Under the pieces are notes generated by a model. The model was not told the origin of the DNA. It ran no database searches and saw nothing but the letters and a program-made list of their open reading frames with translations. From the NCBI GenBank assembly GCA_018238825.1, contig JABCSP010000003.1, positions 1 through 32,799 of the forward strand: a stretch of 32,799 nt of DNA, given 5' to 3'. Numbering within the stretch: the first letter of the stretch is position 1; every line of letters starts with the position of its first letter. Made by a program: the position numbers and the translations under genes. Origin of the DNA: Candidatus Thorarchaeota archaeon. GTDB lineage: Archaea; Asgardarchaeota; Thorarchaeia; Thorarchaeales; Thorarchaeaceae. This document shows positions 8,512-17,528 of the stretch, piece after piece.

Positions 8512-8883
8512 ATGGAGAGATCTATTAGATCCGGACCAACGGACCCAAATACACGCGCGCTGATTAATGCGCTCAGAAAAACATCTTCAAAACATGATGT
8601 TAGAATATGGAAACGAGTTGCTGAGCTTGTAGGCCGGCCCACTCGGAAGCGTCCTACTGTTAATGTAGGAAAGATTGAACGATATACTAACGCAGGCGAT
8701 ATAGTTGTAGTACCTGGAAAAGTTCTAGGTTCTGGAAACATGTCGCATAAGGTAACAGTTGCAGCACTAAATGCATCTTCTACCGCAAGATCTGCGATAG
8801 TTGGAGCAGGTGGCTCACTAATCTCAATTGATGAGCTATTGAAGCAGATTCCGAAAGGGAGCGGTATTACGATTATTGTGTAG
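8512..8883 (+). CDS. rpl18e: 50S ribosomal protein L18e
   Basis: 'RSGPTDPNTRALINALRKTS...WKRVAELVGRPTRKRPTVNVGKIERY'; GAGGTG upstream of ATG 8512. Confidence 0.95.
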   Translation: MERSIRSGPTDPNTRALINALRKTSSKHDVRIWKRVAELVGRPTRKRPTVNVGKIERYTNAGDIVVVPGKVLGSGNMSHKVTVAALNASSTARSAIVGAGGSLISIDELLKQIPKGSGITIIV

Positions 8884-8892
8884 GTGATTCAT

Positions 8893-9345
8893 ATGAGTAC
8901 AGACACGATCAAAGTTTACGATGCCGAGCAAATGGTTGTTGGCCGACTCGGTTCCAAAGTTGCAAAGGCAGCGATATTGGGTGATAATATCGTCATAATA
9001 AATGCGGAAAAGGCCATTATCACTGGTGATCCAAGAACACTAATTGCAGCATGGAAAGAGAAATTCAATATTCGCACCTCTTACAAACCATGGAGAGGTC
9101 CATTCCATCACCGTCGACCGGATAAAATGGTACGAAGGATGATTAGAGGAATGCTTCCATGGCCAACCCCACGAGGTAAGGCTGCATACAAGCGTATCAA
9201 GGTGTACATTGGAACTCCTGAGCAATACGCAGATTCTGAAAAGATAGTATTGGAGAAATCACGCTACAGAAGCATGACACAGAAGCATATCAAGGTGCTA
9301 GAACTTAGTCAAGAACTAGGTTGGACACATCCGGAGGTTGCATGA
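8893..9345 (+). CDS. rpl13: 50S ribosomal protein L13
   Basis: 'VVGRLGSKVAKAAILGDNIVIINAEKAIITG...RRMIRGMLPWPTPRGKAAYKRIKVYIG'. Confidence 0.96.
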   Translation: MSTDTIKVYDAEQMVVGRLGSKVAKAAILGDNIVIINAEKAIITGDPRTLIAAWKEKFNIRTSYKPWRGPFHHRRPDKMVRRMIRGMLPWPTPRGKAAYKRIKVYIGTPEQYADSEKIVLEKSRYRSMTQKHIKVLELSQELGWTHPEVA

Positions 9346-9346
9346 A

Positions 9347-9745
9347 ATGAAAGTAGTAGTCAGTACAGGTAAGAGAAAAACCAGTCTTGCTAAAGCAACA
9401 GTTAGGGACGGTACCGGTCGAATTAGAATCAATGGACGACCTCTGGAAATTCATCAACCAGAGCTTGCACGAATGAGAATCATTGAACCTTTGATACTCT
9501 TTGGTGATGGCTGGAAACGCTATGACATCAAAGTGAGGGTTAAAGGAGGCGGTTTTATGAGTCAAGCTGATGCAATCCGAATGGCGATAGCAACAGGCTT
9601 GATTCGAATGAGCCAAGATTTTGAGGCTCGTTCAAAGATGATTGAACACGATAGAACGATGCTCGTCGGTGATCCCAGACGAACTGAACCAAAGAAGTTC
9701 GGTGGCCCTTCAGCGCGTTCAAGATACCAGAAATCATACAGGTGA
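9347..9745 (+). CDS. rps9: 30S ribosomal protein S9
   Basis: '[29 protein letters not shown]...[13 protein letters not shown]'. Confidence 0.96.
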   Translation: MKVVVSTGKRKTSLAKATVRDGTGRIRINGRPLEIHQPELARMRIIEPLILFGDGWKRYDIKVRVKGGGFMSQADAIRMAIATGLIRMSQDFEARSKMIEHDRTMLVGDPRRTEPKKFGGPSARSRYQKSYR

Positions 9746-9755
9746 TGGGAAAGAA

Positions 9756-9971
9756 ATGATTATTCCAGTAAGATGTTTCACTTGTGGCAAAGTAGTAGCG
9801 GACAAATACGACCAATTCAAGCGTGAGGTCAGACAAGGAGAAGACCCAGCCACAGTTTTGGATAACCTTGGATTGAACAGATATTGTTGTCGAAGAATGC
9901 TACTCGCACACATTGACATTATTGACAGCTTCATGGCATTTGCCACAATACCCCCAACGGAGGGAACTTAG
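9756..9971 (+). CDS. rpoN: DNA-directed RNA polymerase subunit N
   Basis: '[21 protein letters not shown]...[18 protein letters not shown]' from ATG 9756. The longer ORF in the track is over-extended. Confidence 0.97.
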   Translation: MIIPVRCFTCGKVVADKYDQFKREVRQGEDPATVLDNLGLNRYCCRRMLLAHIDIIDSFMAFATIPPTEGT

Positions 9972-9974
9972 AAT

Positions 9975-10610
9975 ATGAGTGATTCAATTAACGATTCCGA
10001 AGATATGCTCGTGGACATGGATAAGTTCCTCGCGGCCGGAGTCCACATCGGAACCCAAGTAAAAACGCAGGATATGGAACCCTTTGTCTACAGACAACGC
10101 CCAATCGGTCTATACGTGCTTGACGTTCGTAAGACTGATGAGAGGGTAAGAGTAGCTGGAAAGTTCTTGGCTCGATTTGATCCTTCCAAGATTGTAGTGG
10201 TATCTGGTCGTGTCTATGGTAAAAGACCAGTTGAAACCTTTTCCTACTACATTGGAGCTAGTGCTTTCACAGAGAGATTTGTTCCTGGTACCCTAACCAA
10301 TCCAAACATTGCAGGACCACGAACTTACATTGAGCCAGATGTAGTGGTACTCACTGACCCCCGTACGGATCAGCAGGCGCTCAATGAGGCTGCAAGAATT
10401 GGAGTACCTGTAGTTGCATTATGTGATACTGATAACGTAACAACAAACATTGATCTTGTTATTCCTACGAACAACCGTGGTCGGAAATCACTTGCATTAG
10501 TATACTATCTTCTAACTACTCAGGTTCTGAAAGAGAGAGGCGATATGCCTGAAGATGGCGAGCCCGTATACACACCAGATGACTTTGAACCACAAGTACA
10601 GAGGTTCTGA
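9975..10610 (+). CDS. rps2: 30S ribosomal protein S2
   Basis: '[50 protein letters not shown]'. Confidence 0.96.
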   Translation: MSDSINDSEDMLVDMDKFLAAGVHIGTQVKTQDMEPFVYRQRPIGLYVLDVRKTDERVRVAGKFLARFDPSKIVVVSGRVYGKRPVETFSYYIGASAFTERFVPGTLTNPNIAGPRTYIEPDVVVLTDPRTDQQALNEAARIGVPVVALCDTDNVTTNIDLVIPTNNRGRKSLALVYYLLTTQVLKERGDMPEDGEPVYTPDDFEPQVQRF

Positions 10611-10614
10611 TAGT

Positions 10615-11004
10615 TCATCCTTCAATTAGAGTAACGACGCCATTATCGGCGTCAACCTCTATCTTTTGTCCGTTCTGAATTTTTCCAATATCAATCTGGT
10701 CTACTGCAGGTATCTCTGAAATGATACAACCCACTGCAACAACTGGGTCCATTACTTTGTTGACAATTGCAAGAGGCCCTTTTTCTGCCTTCTTTAATGC
10801 ATACAAGACATACGATCCTACAGTAGAACCTTTTCCACTAGGAAAGACTAGGATTTTTCCTGATACAGACTTTCCCTCTAGATGATGTCCCTTTTCTACT
10901 ATCTCACCAGTTTCAGGGTCACAACCACCGTAGAATGATATGTCATCTCCAGTAACTAGAGCTTCGCCAATTACTTTCCCCTTGAAGATTTTCCTTCCTT
11001 GCAT
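10615..11004 (-). CDS. Aconitase X small (swivel) subunit / phosphomevalonate dehydratase small subunit
   Basis: 'FYGGCDPETGEIVEKGHHLEGKSVSGKILVFPSGKGSTVGSYVLYAL'; start overlaps upstream stop as TAATG. Confidence 0.9.
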   Translation of the reverse strand: MQGRKIFKGKVIGEALVTGDDISFYGGCDPETGEIVEKGHHLEGKSVSGKILVFPSGKGSTVGSYVLYALKKAEKGPLAIVNKVMDPVVAVGCIISEIPAVDQIDIGKIQNGQKIEVDADNGVVTLIEG

Positions 11005-12191
11005 TATGATATTGCCTCCTTGATACACTGTTCAATGGTCCGTATCTCTGTCTTGAATTTGTTCTTTCCACGTGCATAGAAACAGGCTTTTGCTGAGTCC
11101 GTCATTAGTCCGGTAAATTTGCCTTTCAAAGGTGCCACCGCACAACATGCATCCGCAACCAGAAAGGCACCTGCATTCTCAATTTTATCATAATATCCCA
11201 TCTTGACTGCTAGATCTTTGGTAGGTTTTGCTGTTGTTATCCAAACGGTTTTTCCATTTGCAACTTTCTTTCCATCAAGCATTCTTGCTATTTCTGCAAT
11301 CTCCTTTATACTAGCATGCGGACAACCTACGCTGATGAAATCAATTTTAGCCCCTTCATCATCGAGCTCTACCCGAGCTGCGCGTAAATCATCATCAGTC
11401 ACAACTTCAGTCTTATCAGGGATAGGGGTTCTGTTTGGTGTAATTCCTTCCATATGGAATATTGCCACACCGCCATAAGTAGCAACTGACGCACAGAATG
11501 ATTTGAGTTCTTCAATACTTGCTTTTTCCACTCCAGTGATGTATGGAATGGTCTTACCAGTTCTGGTACCAATGACCTGTCCAAGAAGCCCAAAGTCATC
11601 TGTATCCTTCAACTCTGCTTGGACATCATACTTGACCTGAGCTACCCTATTTTCTTCGAGATGAAAGCCATACTCTGCAGTTTTTCCTGTAAGTGCGGTT
11701 GCCAACGCACTAGGACCACCTTCTCTATTTGTTAATGCACCAATCACTGAGTTTGCAAAACATACTGCAGATGATTCAGCCCACGCAATGTGCTCTCCAT
11801 AGTGTGGTAAATTACCGATGAGATATGGTGTACAAGTACAGGTTGTAATCACTCCCATTCTCTCAAAAGCCTCAACCACACGTTCTTGGTTCATTGCAAA
11901 ATCTTCACTTATTCCATGTTTTTTCCACTCTAGCATATCCATTCCTGCGGGGTTGAGGGTGGTCAGAACTCGAACACGTCCATCTTCTGCTATCTCAGAG
12001 AGATACTCTAGACCTGCCTCTCCTAGATTGTGATACGAAACACCAGCAATCTGTACACTGGCCACTGGAATCAGTCTTTTTGCACCATAGATTTCGCCTA
12101 AGGTAGTGATGATTTCCATGGCTTTCCGAGTTGCTTTTCCATGCTTACCTTCAAGCATCTCTTTCTCTTCTGGGGTTAGAATGAGACTCAT
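11004..12191 (-). CDS. Aconitase X catalytic subunit / phosphomevalonate dehydratase large subunit
   Basis: DUF521/AcnX-type: 'TCTCTPYLIGNLPHYGEHIAWAESSAVCFANSVIGALTNREGGPSALATALTGKTAEYG'; GGTGAG before ATG 12191. Confidence 0.9.
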   Translation of the reverse strand: MSLILTPEEKEMLEGKHGKATRKAMEIITTLGEIYGAKRLIPVASVQIAGVSYHNLGEAGLEYLSEIAEDGRVRVLTTLNPAGMDMLEWKKHGISEDFAMNQERVVEAFERMGVITTCTCTPYLIGNLPHYGEHIAWAESSAVCFANSVIGALTNREGGPSALATALTGKTAEYGFHLEENRVAQVKYDVQAELKDTDDFGLLGQVIGTRTGKTIPYITGVEKASIEELKSFCASVATYGGVAIFHMEGITPNRTPIPDKTEVVTDDDLRAARVELDDEGAKIDFISVGCPHASIKEIAEIARMLDGKKVANGKTVWITTAKPTKDLAVKMGYYDKIENAGAFLVADACCAVAPLKGKFTGLMTDSAKACFYARGKNKFKTEIRTIEQCIKEAIS

Positions 12192-12192
12192 T

Positions 12193-13500
12193 TCACTCAC
12201 CTAGATACTTTTTCAAATCGACTTCTGGGAACTTTGCTTTGTCGAAACTCTTACCCTTGGTATCCATTGTTTTAGTGCAATCAAAACCACACTTAGTAGT
12301 CATTTTTGTACCAGGTTCTGCACTGGGATCTAACGAGCTACCAGGTTCCTGATCCTTGATTAAAAGATCAACATCGGCCTGAAATCGTGTGGCCATTGCC
12401 CATTCTCGCTCTTCATCAGAGTAGATGTCGATATCATCGTCATATACCCAGATGTGTTTAGCACTTTTATGACCTGAAAAAGCTCCTTCAAGGGCTTGGA
12501 TTCCATCATCTTCATTCTTTTTCCTAATTTTTATTGCTACATGAAGCCAACTGGCTCCACCAGGTGTGATATTGACATCTAAGACATCAATACCTTTTTC
12601 CTTGACTTTCCTGAAAACAGTTGGTTCTCTCGGCATCCCCATCAGAATCTTATGCTCATCTCTTCCTGGTAAGAGTCCCTGCCATATTGCAGTCTTTCTG
12701 TGGGTGATTTTCTTCACTTCGAAGATTGGCTCTTGACGAATCACATCAACGGTTTCCGTTAAGTCAATGAATGGTCCTTCATCATGCTTTTCCTCCAGAA
12801 TAATTTTTCCTTCTAGAATAAATTCGGAATCTGCTGGAATCATCAAATCAACAGTTTTAGCTCGTGTAACAGAAATCTTTCGAAGAGCATTTGCTATCTC
12901 TAATTCATTTATTCCAGTTTCTACCGATGTTGCAGCAGCAATCAATACTTCTGGAGTGTTTCCAATACAGAACGCAACATCAACTTCTCCATTTCGTTCC
13001 AAGAATTTATGGAAATCTCTCCCTCTGACAACTCTTACTACCATCTTGTTTTTACTTATCTGCATGGCTCTGTGAAAATCAAGATTTTGACCAAATTCTG
13101 AATCTGCTGCTACTACAACACCAGAGGAGATGTAGGGTCCACCATCGACCTTATTGTGTATTAGAATTGGTAACTTGTCAAGATCTACTTGGTTTTCAAC
13201 CACTTCTTGACATGGGGCTTCGTCAGTCTGATTAGGATTACTTCGTTTTTCTATTGCTCTTGTAAGAGTTGGGATTATTTCTTCTGTGGTTATCCCAAAA
13301 TAGTCCGCAATCTGCTTCTTATTGCAGAATAAGTTACCTGCAACTCGAAATGCACTTTCCTTAACATTCTCAAACAATGCGGGCTGTGGTTCGAGACTCT
13401 TCAATACACCAGCAATCTCAAGATTCTTTGAGATTCTCTCAGTGATAGTAGTAATTTTTCCATTCTGTTGTAGATTTTTGATGTATTCTTCAAGTATCAT
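12193..13500 (-). CDS. UbiD-family decarboxylase, probable trans-anhydromevalonate 5-phosphate decarboxylase
   Basis: UbiD-family features ('GPFIDLTETVD', 'GGASWLHVAIKIRK', 'KHIWVYDDDIDIYSDEEREWAMATRFQAD'). Substrate is inferred from the operon with AcnX and MVK. Confidence 0.88.
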   Translation of the reverse strand: MILEEYIKNLQQNGKITTITERISKNLEIAGVLKSLEPQPALFENVKESAFRVAGNLFCNKKQIADYFGITTEEIIPTLTRAIEKRSNPNQTDEAPCQEVVENQVDLDKLPILIHNKVDGGPYISSGVVVAADSEFGQNLDFHRAMQISKNKMVVRVVRGRDFHKFLERNGEVDVAFCIGNTPEVLIAAATSVETGINELEIANALRKISVTRAKTVDLMIPADSEFILEGKIILEEKHDEGPFIDLTETVDVIRQEPIFEVKKITHRKTAIWQGLLPGRDEHKILMGMPREPTVFRKVKEKGIDVLDVNITPGGASWLHVAIKIRKKNEDDGIQALEGAFSGHKSAKHIWVYDDDIDIYSDEEREWAMATRFQADVDLLIKDQEPGSSLDPSAEPGTKMTTKCGFDCTKTMDTKGKSFDKAKFPEVDLKKYLGE

Positions 13501-13510
13501 GATACTCACC

Positions 13511-14452
13511 TCAAAGTCCGAATGATGTCAGCCATACTCCAGCAGCTCCTGCTTTTTCAAGAGATTCTGCTATTTGTTTGGCTGTAGCCTCATCAGGTGC
13601 AAGCGCAATCATATTCCCCCCACGACCGGTTCCTGTCATTTTTGCACCTATTGCACCATTCTCACGTGCTACTTTTACCAAATTATCTAATTCTTCACAT
13701 GAAACAGTCAATTCTTGAAGTAACTCGTGATTCTTGTTCATTAATTTACCAACCTTTGGTAAGTCGAGTTGAATCAGTCCATCTTTTCCTTCGTGAACAA
13801 CTTGGTTGTATTTCTCAGAGATTGAATCAAACCATTCTGGGTCGGCTTCTTTTCTTATTTTTACAGCTCCTACAACTTCAATTGTACTTGCTGTAATGCC
13901 CGTTGAAGCAATTACAAGATTTACTTCTTTATCAAGCTTCAATCTCTCGAATTGTGGAGGTCCGCCATTCAAATCCCGTTCAAACCAGACTAATCCTCCG
14001 TATGTTGATGCAGTATTATCTAGACCAGAAGGAGTTCCATGATAGCCTTTCTCTCCTTCATAGGCGGCTTCATTGACCTGTTCATCATTAAGGCCAAGTT
14101 TGAACTCATCATTTAGAGATCTTACAATTGCCACACAACTGGCTGCACTTGCCCCAATTCCTGAAGCACAGACAAGATTCCCTTCAAGATCAATTTGAAA
14201 TCCCATTCTTGTGGTGTCGATATTGAGATGGTTCAGTATATTTTCTAGGGAGGCTTCCTGCTCTTGATACTTTTTCTCTTTGTATCCTGGCATGGCAAGT
14301 CGATTATCAACAAGAGTATGTCCGAAAGAGCGTACCCTTGTCAATTTTGCTGTTGTAACTGATGATATTCCTGCTGCTATAGCTGGATGTCCATAGACTA
14401 CAAAGTGTTCTCCAAACAGAATAGCTTTACCTTTACCTGAACCGGTTCCCAT
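13511..14452 (-). CDS. mvk: Mevalonate kinase (GHMP superfamily)
   Basis: 'GKAILFGEHFVVYGHPAIAAGI', 'ASGIGASAASCVAIVRSLN', 'GAKMTGTGRGGNMIALAP'. Confidence 0.92.
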   Translation of the reverse strand: MGTGSGKGKAILFGEHFVVYGHPAIAAGISSVTTAKLTRVRSFGHTLVDNRLAMPGYKEKKYQEQEASLENILNHLNIDTTRMGFQIDLEGNLVCASGIGASAASCVAIVRSLNDEFKLGLNDEQVNEAAYEGEKGYHGTPSGLDNTASTYGGLVWFERDLNGGPPQFERLKLDKEVNLVIASTGITASTIEVVGAVKIRKEADPEWFDSISEKYNQVVHEGKDGLIQLDLPKVGKLMNKNHELLQELTVSCEELDNLVKVARENGAIGAKMTGTGRGGNMIALAPDEATAKQIAESLEKAGAAGVWLTSFGL

Positions 14453-14600
14453 GGTTTCTCTCACTCACCGTCTTGGTTTGTGAAACCGGCTTAGTTAATC
14501 GGTACTTTTGAACTCTTCCGTCGACATTATTCTAACTTCTTTCATAACACAAGATTATTGTTGGATTCAGAAAAGAAATGAACCTCTGGAGTACTTGTTT

Positions 14601-15566
14601 GTGAAAATACTTGATCTGTTCTGTGGTGCTGGTGGATTCTTTCATGGATTCTCCTCCCTTTCAAAAGGCTCTCATCTTGCTATTGATATAGATGAACATG
14701 CAATTGAAACCTACAGGCTCAATCATCCTAATGCTAAGACATTACAGACAGATATCAACAATATCCACTCACAACAAATCGAAGAAGAACTGGGTGGCAC
14801 TCCTGACATTATCATTGCTTCTCCACCTTGTGAAGAGTTCAGCAAAGCCAATCCTGATAGCCGAGGGTCTACAGCAGATCGGATTTACGGCGAAGGAACT
14901 GCAAAATTATTACTAGATGCAATTCGGATAATAGGGGATTTTGCTCCAAAAGCATTCGTTATCGAAAATGTTGCAGCGCTTCTTCTAGATGGAGGAAAGG
15001 AAATCATCAAGCGTGAGTTCGAACGTGTTGATATTGACAATGTTGAGTTTAATCTGATTAGGGCCCATCAACATGGAAATCCGTCAAAACGATTACGGGT
15101 CTTCATCAGTAATATCCGAATAAAACCTCCACGAAGAAACCCACCTACAGTCATGGAAACTATAGGAGATCTTCCATCACTTGATATCAATGAGATTTTC
15201 AATCCCGGACAGATATTTCCTAATCACGAAATCTATCATTTGTCCGATGATAAGATGAAGTCTGTACGAAAGACCCGCTGGGGTCAAGGAGCCAAACATT
15301 TCCGTGTATCAAAGAGGCGGAGCCTACCAAACTGGGTTCGCTTATTCCCAGATCGGCTTGCCACTTCAATTAACGGTCTCTCACGGTATGTACATCCGTA
15401 TGAACATAGGCTGTTGTCAGTAAGAGAACATGCAAGACTTATGAGCTATCCAGATTCGTTTGTCTTTGTTGGGTCTAAAGACAGCCAATACAATCAAGTG
15501 GGTGAGAGTGTTCCCCCATTAGTATCATATCTAATTGCACAGGAGGTTCGTGCACATATTGAATGA
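14601..15566 (+). CDS. C5-cytosine DNA methyltransferase
   Basis: 'KILDLFCGAGGFFHGF', 'PPCEEFSKANPDSRG', 'FVIENVAAL', 'NQVGESVPPLVSYLIAQ'. Likely GTG start at 14601. Confidence 0.92.
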   Translation: MKILDLFCGAGGFFHGFSSLSKGSHLAIDIDEHAIETYRLNHPNAKTLQTDINNIHSQQIEEELGGTPDIIIASPPCEEFSKANPDSRGSTADRIYGEGTAKLLLDAIRIIGDFAPKAFVIENVAALLLDGGKEIIKREFERVDIDNVEFNLIRAHQHGNPSKRLRVFISNIRIKPPRRNPPTVMETIGDLPSLDINEIFNPGQIFPNHEIYHLSDDKMKSVRKTRWGQGAKHFRVSKRRSLPNWVRLFPDRLATSINGLSRYVHPYEHRLLSVREHARLMSYPDSFVFVGSKDSQYNQVGESVPPLVSYLIAQEVRAHIE

Positions 15567-16035
15567 ATCCCTCAAAAACGTCTATGTTGTTCTCCACAAT
15601 GTTCACTCTGCATCAAAAACGATTGAAACTGCTCAGGTTGTTTATGGACTTGGCTTTCCAAATTTCGTTGTATCAAAAGCTGAAGGGTCATCGGCACAGT
15701 CTGGTGTTCCTGATGCAAATCGTCTAGCGATTAGGATGAAGCATAACTTCATGGTTTTACCAGATTTGAAAGATGTTCTAGAGGTCCTTAAAATTGACTA
15801 CTCTCTGTTAGTTACTTCTCCCAAGCTTGTAAAAGAACATGTAGATCTAAATCAATTATCTGAACGATGTCAGACAGGAGATAGAATTGCCATTATACTC
15901 TCAGGAAGTAACAGCTCTTTCTCTAGGAAAGAAATGGATTTGGGTGAATGTCGAAGTCTTGAAGCTCTTGTAGATATTGGTCCTGCAGGTTCAGCTGCAA
16001 TAATTATCTATTCATTATCAACGAAGAAAGAGTAA
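15535..16035 (+). CDS. Conserved archaeal protein, possibly SPOUT-type RNA methyltransferase-like; start uncertain (15535-15559)
   Basis: 'NVYVVLHNVHSASKTIETAQVVYGLGFPNFVVSKAEGSSAQSGVPDANRLA...GSNSSFSRKEMDLGE...VDIGPAGSAAIIIYSL'; AGGAGG at 15541. Family assignment is from memory only. Confidence 0.7.
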   Translation: MHRRFVHILNESLKNVYVVLHNVHSASKTIETAQVVYGLGFPNFVVSKAEGSSAQSGVPDANRLAIRMKHNFMVLPDLKDVLEVLKIDYSLLVTSPKLVKEHVDLNQLSERCQTGDRIAIILSGSNSSFSRKEMDLGECRSLEALVDIGPAGSAAIIIYSLSTKKE

Positions 16036-16134
16036 TGGTGGGCCGGACGAGATTTGAACTCGCGATCCCTTGGATTTTCGCCAGAATTTGAATGGTTCCG
16101 AACCAAGAATCATACCAATCTAGACCACCGACCC
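16036..16134 (-). tRNA. tRNA-Pro(CGG) with 22-nt intron (16075..16096) at position 37/38; 3' CCA encoded
   Basis: Minus strand GGGTCGG...CCGGCCCACCA; D-arm, anticodon stem CTTGG/CCAAG, T-arm GCGAG-TTCAAAT-CTCGT. Intron sits in a textbook bulge-helix-bulge: TTCG/CGAA central helix, 3-nt bulges GA|A and AA|T, CCA/TGG inner helix. Confidence 0.95.
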
Positions 16135-16136
16135 AG

Positions 16137-17036
16137 TCATTGATTCAGTCGCTCTGGATTGGATTTAATCATTTCGTTAAAACGTTCTCTCATCCAACCA
16201 ATTGTGCCAAGGTATAATCCATCAGTACTATAAATTTCTGATTCAAGTACATCCACACACGAGTTTTCAAAGAGTGGCCCTTGAAATTCTGAACGTGGTG
16301 AATTAACTGTGATACCTGAAATAAGCTGATTGAAGCTAGGTAGAGTGGTAAGTGTTGCCATATCATCATCAGGAATCTCTAGCATTCCAAGACGCTTTCG
16401 AACACAATTCTTGCTCAGTTTAGAATTAAGTACGACTGGTACAGAACCCACATATCTCCTTCTGTCACCACGTCCAATCTCGGGCTTTGATACTGTTCGA
16501 AATCGACTAACCGCTGGATGATTATGACCTGCAATGAATCGTGATGCTTCCAATAGCTCTGAGGCTGGCCATGCATGACCATGCAAGAGACCTATCCTTT
16601 CATCACTCTCTCCTATCAATATCCCATGAACATCAGCTAGTTCAACACGGTGTGGAAGTAATGATTCAAGATTTCCATCATGATTTCCTGGTATGATCAC
16701 AGTGTCAACAATCTCTGTAAGATTTTGCATAAATTCGGGAATTATATCCCAATTGTATGGAATATCGGTCAAAATAGTATGTTTGACATCCCCTACAATA
16801 TACAAGGAATACAGCTCGTACTTTCTAACAAGTGATTTGATTCGCTCAAGGATAATAACATCCTGTAATGGAAAATGAATACCTCTCTCTTCTGAGATTT
16901 CTTCCTCGATACCTAGATGGAGATCTGAAATTATCAGTGCTGATACACTATCACCACGAATAATCAAGCCCCTGTCTTCAAATATTATCTCCATTGCGAA
17001 ATTTTGTTCGAAGGTACAACATTTTAACTTCGTCAT
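16137..17036 (-). CDS. Metallophosphoesterase (calcineurin-like)
   Basis: 'LIISDLHLGIEEE', 'YIVGDVKH', 'IIPGNHDGNLE', 'LLHGHAWP', 'IAGHNHPAV'. Confidence 0.9.
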   Translation of the reverse strand: MTKLKCCTFEQNFAMEIIFEDRGLIIRGDSVSALIISDLHLGIEEEISEERGIHFPLQDVIILERIKSLVRKYELYSLYIVGDVKHTILTDIPYNWDIIPEFMQNLTEIVDTVIIPGNHDGNLESLLPHRVELADVHGILIGESDERIGLLHGHAWPASELLEASRFIAGHNHPAVSRFRTVSKPEIGRGDRRRYVGSVPVVLNSKLSKNCVRKRLGMLEIPDDDMATLTTLPSFNQLISGITVNSPRSEFQGPLFENSCVDVLESEIYSTDGLYLGTIGWMRERFNEMIKSNPERLNQ

Positions 17037-17048
17037 GTTAGAGATTAC

Positions 17049-17444
17049 GTGAGGAATATGGCCCTTTCATTAATAGAGGAGAAGAAACTCTCAAGAGAGA
17101 ACCTCACCCAAAGTGATATTGATTATTTTCGTAAAAAGTATGGGAAGAAGTTCATTAGAGCTCTTCGCGTCGTTGAAGAAAAGAAAGTGGATAAATACCA
17201 GTTCAAACCCAGTGGTTCTATAACGTGGATTGTGAGGGGACGAGCGCGTCAGTATATGGTGATTCCCAAGGTCTATTGTACTTGTCGAAGTTTCTACCAA
17301 GAAGTTGTGATATCTCGGGACAGTAACATGTGTTATCATTTACTTGCTCAACAGATTGCTGAAATCCGTGACCAATACAAACTCGTAGACTCAACTGATA
17401 CTGAGAGACGAAATCTGTATGTTGACTGGCGTAGGACTGATTGA
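17049..17444 (+). CDS. SWIM-type zinc-finger protein
   Basis: CxC...CxH motif in 'VYCTCRSFYQEVVISRDSNMCYHLLAQQIAEI'; 131 aa. Confidence 0.82.
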   Translation: MRNMALSLIEEKKLSRENLTQSDIDYFRKKYGKKFIRALRVVEEKKVDKYQFKPSGSITWIVRGRARQYMVIPKVYCTCRSFYQEVVISRDSNMCYHLLAQQIAEIRDQYKLVDSTDTERRNLYVDWRRTD

Positions 17445-17528
17445 CTATTGGCATTAGAACTGAAGATAACTTTAAAACACGGCCCCAAGTTTGGCACGCT
17501 GATTGCGCAAAGAGGTCGGATACGTTCC

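Noticed and set aside
9642-9971. 109-aa ORF as annotated in the track
   Set aside because: Over-extended; the RpoN start is ATG 9756, downstream of the rps9 stop.
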